A DNA stretch of 64,000 nucleotides. Source: Mariniradius saccharolyticus AK6 (GTDB lineage: Bacteria; Bacteroidota; Bacteroidia; Cytophagales; Cyclobacteriaceae). Each line of letters opens with the position of its first letter. Within the stretch, counting starts at the first letter, position 1. The stretch spans positions 62,001 to 126,000 of the forward strand of contig NZ_AMZY02000001.1 of NCBI RefSeq assembly GCF_000330725.2, read 5' to 3'. Below, in pieces: positions 62,427 to 64,000 of this stretch. Below the pieces are notes generated by a model that did not search any database, was not told where the DNA came from, and was given only the letters and a program-made list of their open reading frames with translations. The position numbers were made by a program, and so were the translations under genes.

Positions 62427-62669
62427 TCACTGATCTGTGTCTTTGCGCTGTTTTTGTTGGGTTGATCTGATGTAAAGTTCCTCCACTTTTTTCCTTGCCC
62501 ATTCCGTCTTTCGAAGAAACTTCAGGCTGGAATTGATCGACGGGTCGTGGGTGAAGCAGCGGATCGGAATCTTCTCCCCAAGCTTGGCCCATCCATACCT
62601 GTTGACGAGGTGTTCCAAAATATCGACAAGTCTCACGCCGTGAAGAGGATTGTTCGGTTGGGTATCCAT
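62427..62669 (-). CDS. VF530-family DNA-binding-like protein
   Basis: 80 residues, whole-domain match to VF530 (DUF2132): [61 protein letters not shown]. This small helical fold resembles DNA-binding domains; its role is not known. It begins 4 nt after the stop of the CASTOR/POLLUX-like gene, so they are co-transcribed. Confidence 0.93.
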   Translation of the reverse strand: MDTQPNNPLHGVRLVDILEHLVNRYGWAKLGEKIPIRCFTHDPSINSSLKFLRKTEWARKKVEELYIRSTQQKQRKDTDQ

Positions 62670-62673
62670 AGGG

Positions 62674-64000
62674 TTACAATTCTACGGATTTTTGCTTGGA
62701 AATGGTTGATTCTGGAGTCGCTCTCTTCGCCGAATCAGGGTTTTCGTTACCTCCCTGGCTCAATACAAGTATTTGTTTGGCCGCCGTAAAATTGCTGCTT
62801 TCAAAATAAACATTCTTGTCCTCATCGACTATTCCCAGATAAATCAACTGCTGTCCAGCCAAAAGCCTCGTAAGTTCTTTTCGATCATTCACCAAATTAT
62901 GGGGAATATGCTTGCCAATTTCCAACAAATTGAACTCCACACCTTCTGGAAATGCCAACTCTTCAAACAGTCGATCCAGGTTCTTTTGAAACGAAATCTG
63001 GGCAATATATCGCGCTGACAGTTTATGTGATAACACCGTATTGAACTTGAGGTGATAATGGCTGAGCAAATTTTCTGTCACCGGATCGCCGAGGATGGTA
63101 ACGATTTTTTTGAGAAAATCATCGTTTTCCCCTTCTTTTGAAACCAGCCACATGGTGAGTCTAAATCCAGTTTCATCGTCCAAGTTGACGACAATGTTCT
63201 CAAAATTTGAAGACTTGAGTCGCTGTAGAAATTTGTCTGCGAAGTATTCTTCTTGATTATCAAAAACGAAATGTGCCTCCTTAAGTGCACGCATACTTTG
63301 AACATCTATGAAATCGTCAATATTGCCCAGTGGATTATGATTGCCAATGACACAAATCTGCTTGGCGACCGACTCCGTAGGCGGAATAATATCATCCAAC
63401 CTCTCTAATTTGAACGAATCATCAGAAGGTCTAAAAACGATTCGGTTGACCTTGGTTGTCAAAAACAACAGCCAATCGCTCGAAGTAAGATTTTGGCCAA
63501 ACGGACAAAGCCGCATACGGTATTCACCTGCTTGGTTGATGCCGGAATACCCGAGCAAAGTGCCTCCCTCAAAACCAAAATAAAGCTCCTCAAATGACTT
63601 GCCCACCAATTCCAACCCAAAAACCTGTGGATTGACAAAATGGATCGTGGAACCATCAAAGGCCATTACCTCAAAGAACACCTTGTAGAAGACTATATCT
63701 ACCTTTCCCCTCGCTAGAATACTCCCTATCACGTCACCCGGTGTGATAACAGTAAACAGTGCTTGGGACATCTTCTGGGCAATCACCCTCGAGTCTGCAT
63801 TATTGGACAATTCTATTGAACATTTGACGGGCTTCCTTGACGCCTTTCGCTCCTCCAAGTGCTTCCGGTATTGCTGATTGTTCACCAGAGTCGTCAGAAT
63901 TTTCAGGTTGATGTTATCCGCAAAAAAATGACTCTGTGCCCCGTCGGGAAGGAGGATGACTAGAGAAAGTGCTTCAAAAACCGATATCCGTTCAAATGTC
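62674..64000 (-). CDS. CASTOR/POLLUX-like NAD-binding (ion-channel type) protein, 5' end outside window
   Basis: The frame is open from the right edge to a stop at 62674 (442 codons visible). A GTG at 63885 is not the true start because conserved sequence continues upstream ([35 protein letters not shown]). The visible text follows CASTOR/POLLUX proteins: [43 protein letters not shown], then [15 protein letters not shown] and a second RCK-like half ([24 protein letters not shown]). The pore domain and first Rossmann motif would be outside the window. It may gate potassium or calcium; the C-terminal half seen here has a GNHN where a GWxxR-like motif is usual. Confidence 0.8.
   Translation of the reverse strand, partial: TFERISVFEALSLVILLPDGAQSHFFADNINLKILTTLVNNQQYRKHLEERKASRKPVKCSIELSNNADSRVIAQKMSQALFTVITPGDVIGSILARGKVDIVFYKVFFEVMAFDGSTIHFVNPQVFGLELVGKSFEELYFGFEGGTLLGYSGINQAGEYRMRLCPFGQNLTSSDWLLFLTTKVNRIVFRPSDDSFKLERLDDIIPPTESVAKQICVIGNHNPLGNIDDFIDVQSMRALKEAHFVFDNQEEYFADKFLQRLKSSNFENIVVNLDDETGFRLTMWLVSKEGENDDFLKKIVTILGDPVTENLLSHYHLKFNTVLSHKLSARYIAQISFQKNLDRLFEELAFPEGVEFNLLEIGKHIPHNLVNDRKELTRLLAGQQLIYLGIVDEDKNVYFESSNFTAAKQILVLSQGGNENPDSAKRATPESTISKQKSVEL

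Overview
The window comes from the chromosome of a Bacteroidota bacterium, most likely of the Cytophagales / Cyclobacteriaceae type. The evidence is indirect but consistent: many signal peptides end in xAQ, start sites lack strong Shine-Dalgarno sequences, several upstream regions carry TAnnTTTG-type -7 elements, and lineage-typical families are present (two-component propeller sensors, 7TM-DISM and TPR histidine kinases, DUF6090, DUF4136, PVC-type heme dehydrogenases, exported DUF1080 proteins, Tat-signal enzymes). The whole window looks chromosomal; I see no integrase, transposase, phage gene or CRISPR array.

Layout. 1-2378: a propeller sensor (runs off the left edge) behind a receiver-only response regulator. 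2801-9746: small exported NTF2/SnoaL-like proteins, a DUF6090 protein followed by a 34-codon remnant of a second copy, a DUF4136 lipoprotein plus outer-membrane barrel pair, an operon of a gamma-glutamylcyclotransferase-like lipoprotein, a DmpA-type P1 peptidase and an NTF2 lipoprotein, and a Tat-exported DinB protein. 9997-17400: a 7TM-DISM histidine kinase, fatty acid hydroxylase, M20 carbamoylase-type amidohydrolase, acyltransferase-like membrane protein, diheme cytochrome c and DUF2306 protein. 17979-21503: a LytTR regulator convergent with a TPR-GAF histidine kinase.

21897-33704 is the most striking block: a HEPN-like protein, a 1632-residue pyruvate:ferredoxin oxidoreductase with an extra C-terminal ferredoxin domain, rnfC-D-G-E-A in tightly overlapping order, a 72-residue membrane protein with four clustered cysteines (NqrM-like in layout), a ferredoxin-NAD(P) reductase and, after a repeat-rich spacer, rnfB. 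Together they form a module for making reduced ferredoxin from a 2-oxoacid and passing its electrons to NAD(P) directly or through an ion-pumping Rnf complex.

33792-53508 holds housekeeping and envelope genes: SulP transporter, S9 peptidase, beta-lactamase-fold hydrolase, DUF1349 lipoprotein, extradiol dioxygenase, DUF1905/YdeI protein, AraC regulator with cupin, DEAD-box helicase, SoxB/UshA-like phosphoesterase, TraB protein, epimerase, ABC exporter, and a ceramidase-like/DinB/acetyltransferase operon. 53785-64000: a large acyl-CoA dehydrogenase, a tRNA-Ser(UGA) preceded by two 69-bp truncated tRNA copies carrying a palindrome in the D-loop, a heme dehydrogenase with HEAT repeats plus its FG-GAP partner, a DUF1080 protein, a VF530 protein and a CASTOR/POLLUX-like NAD-binding protein that runs off the right edge.

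Several families of short intergenic repeats recur (GTCTTGA/GTCTTGT heptamers, TTGGTTATTGG, CATTGCGAGGAGCGACG, TCCCGATAGCTATCGGGA). One family appears in frame inside a histidine kinase and another inside truncated tRNA copies.
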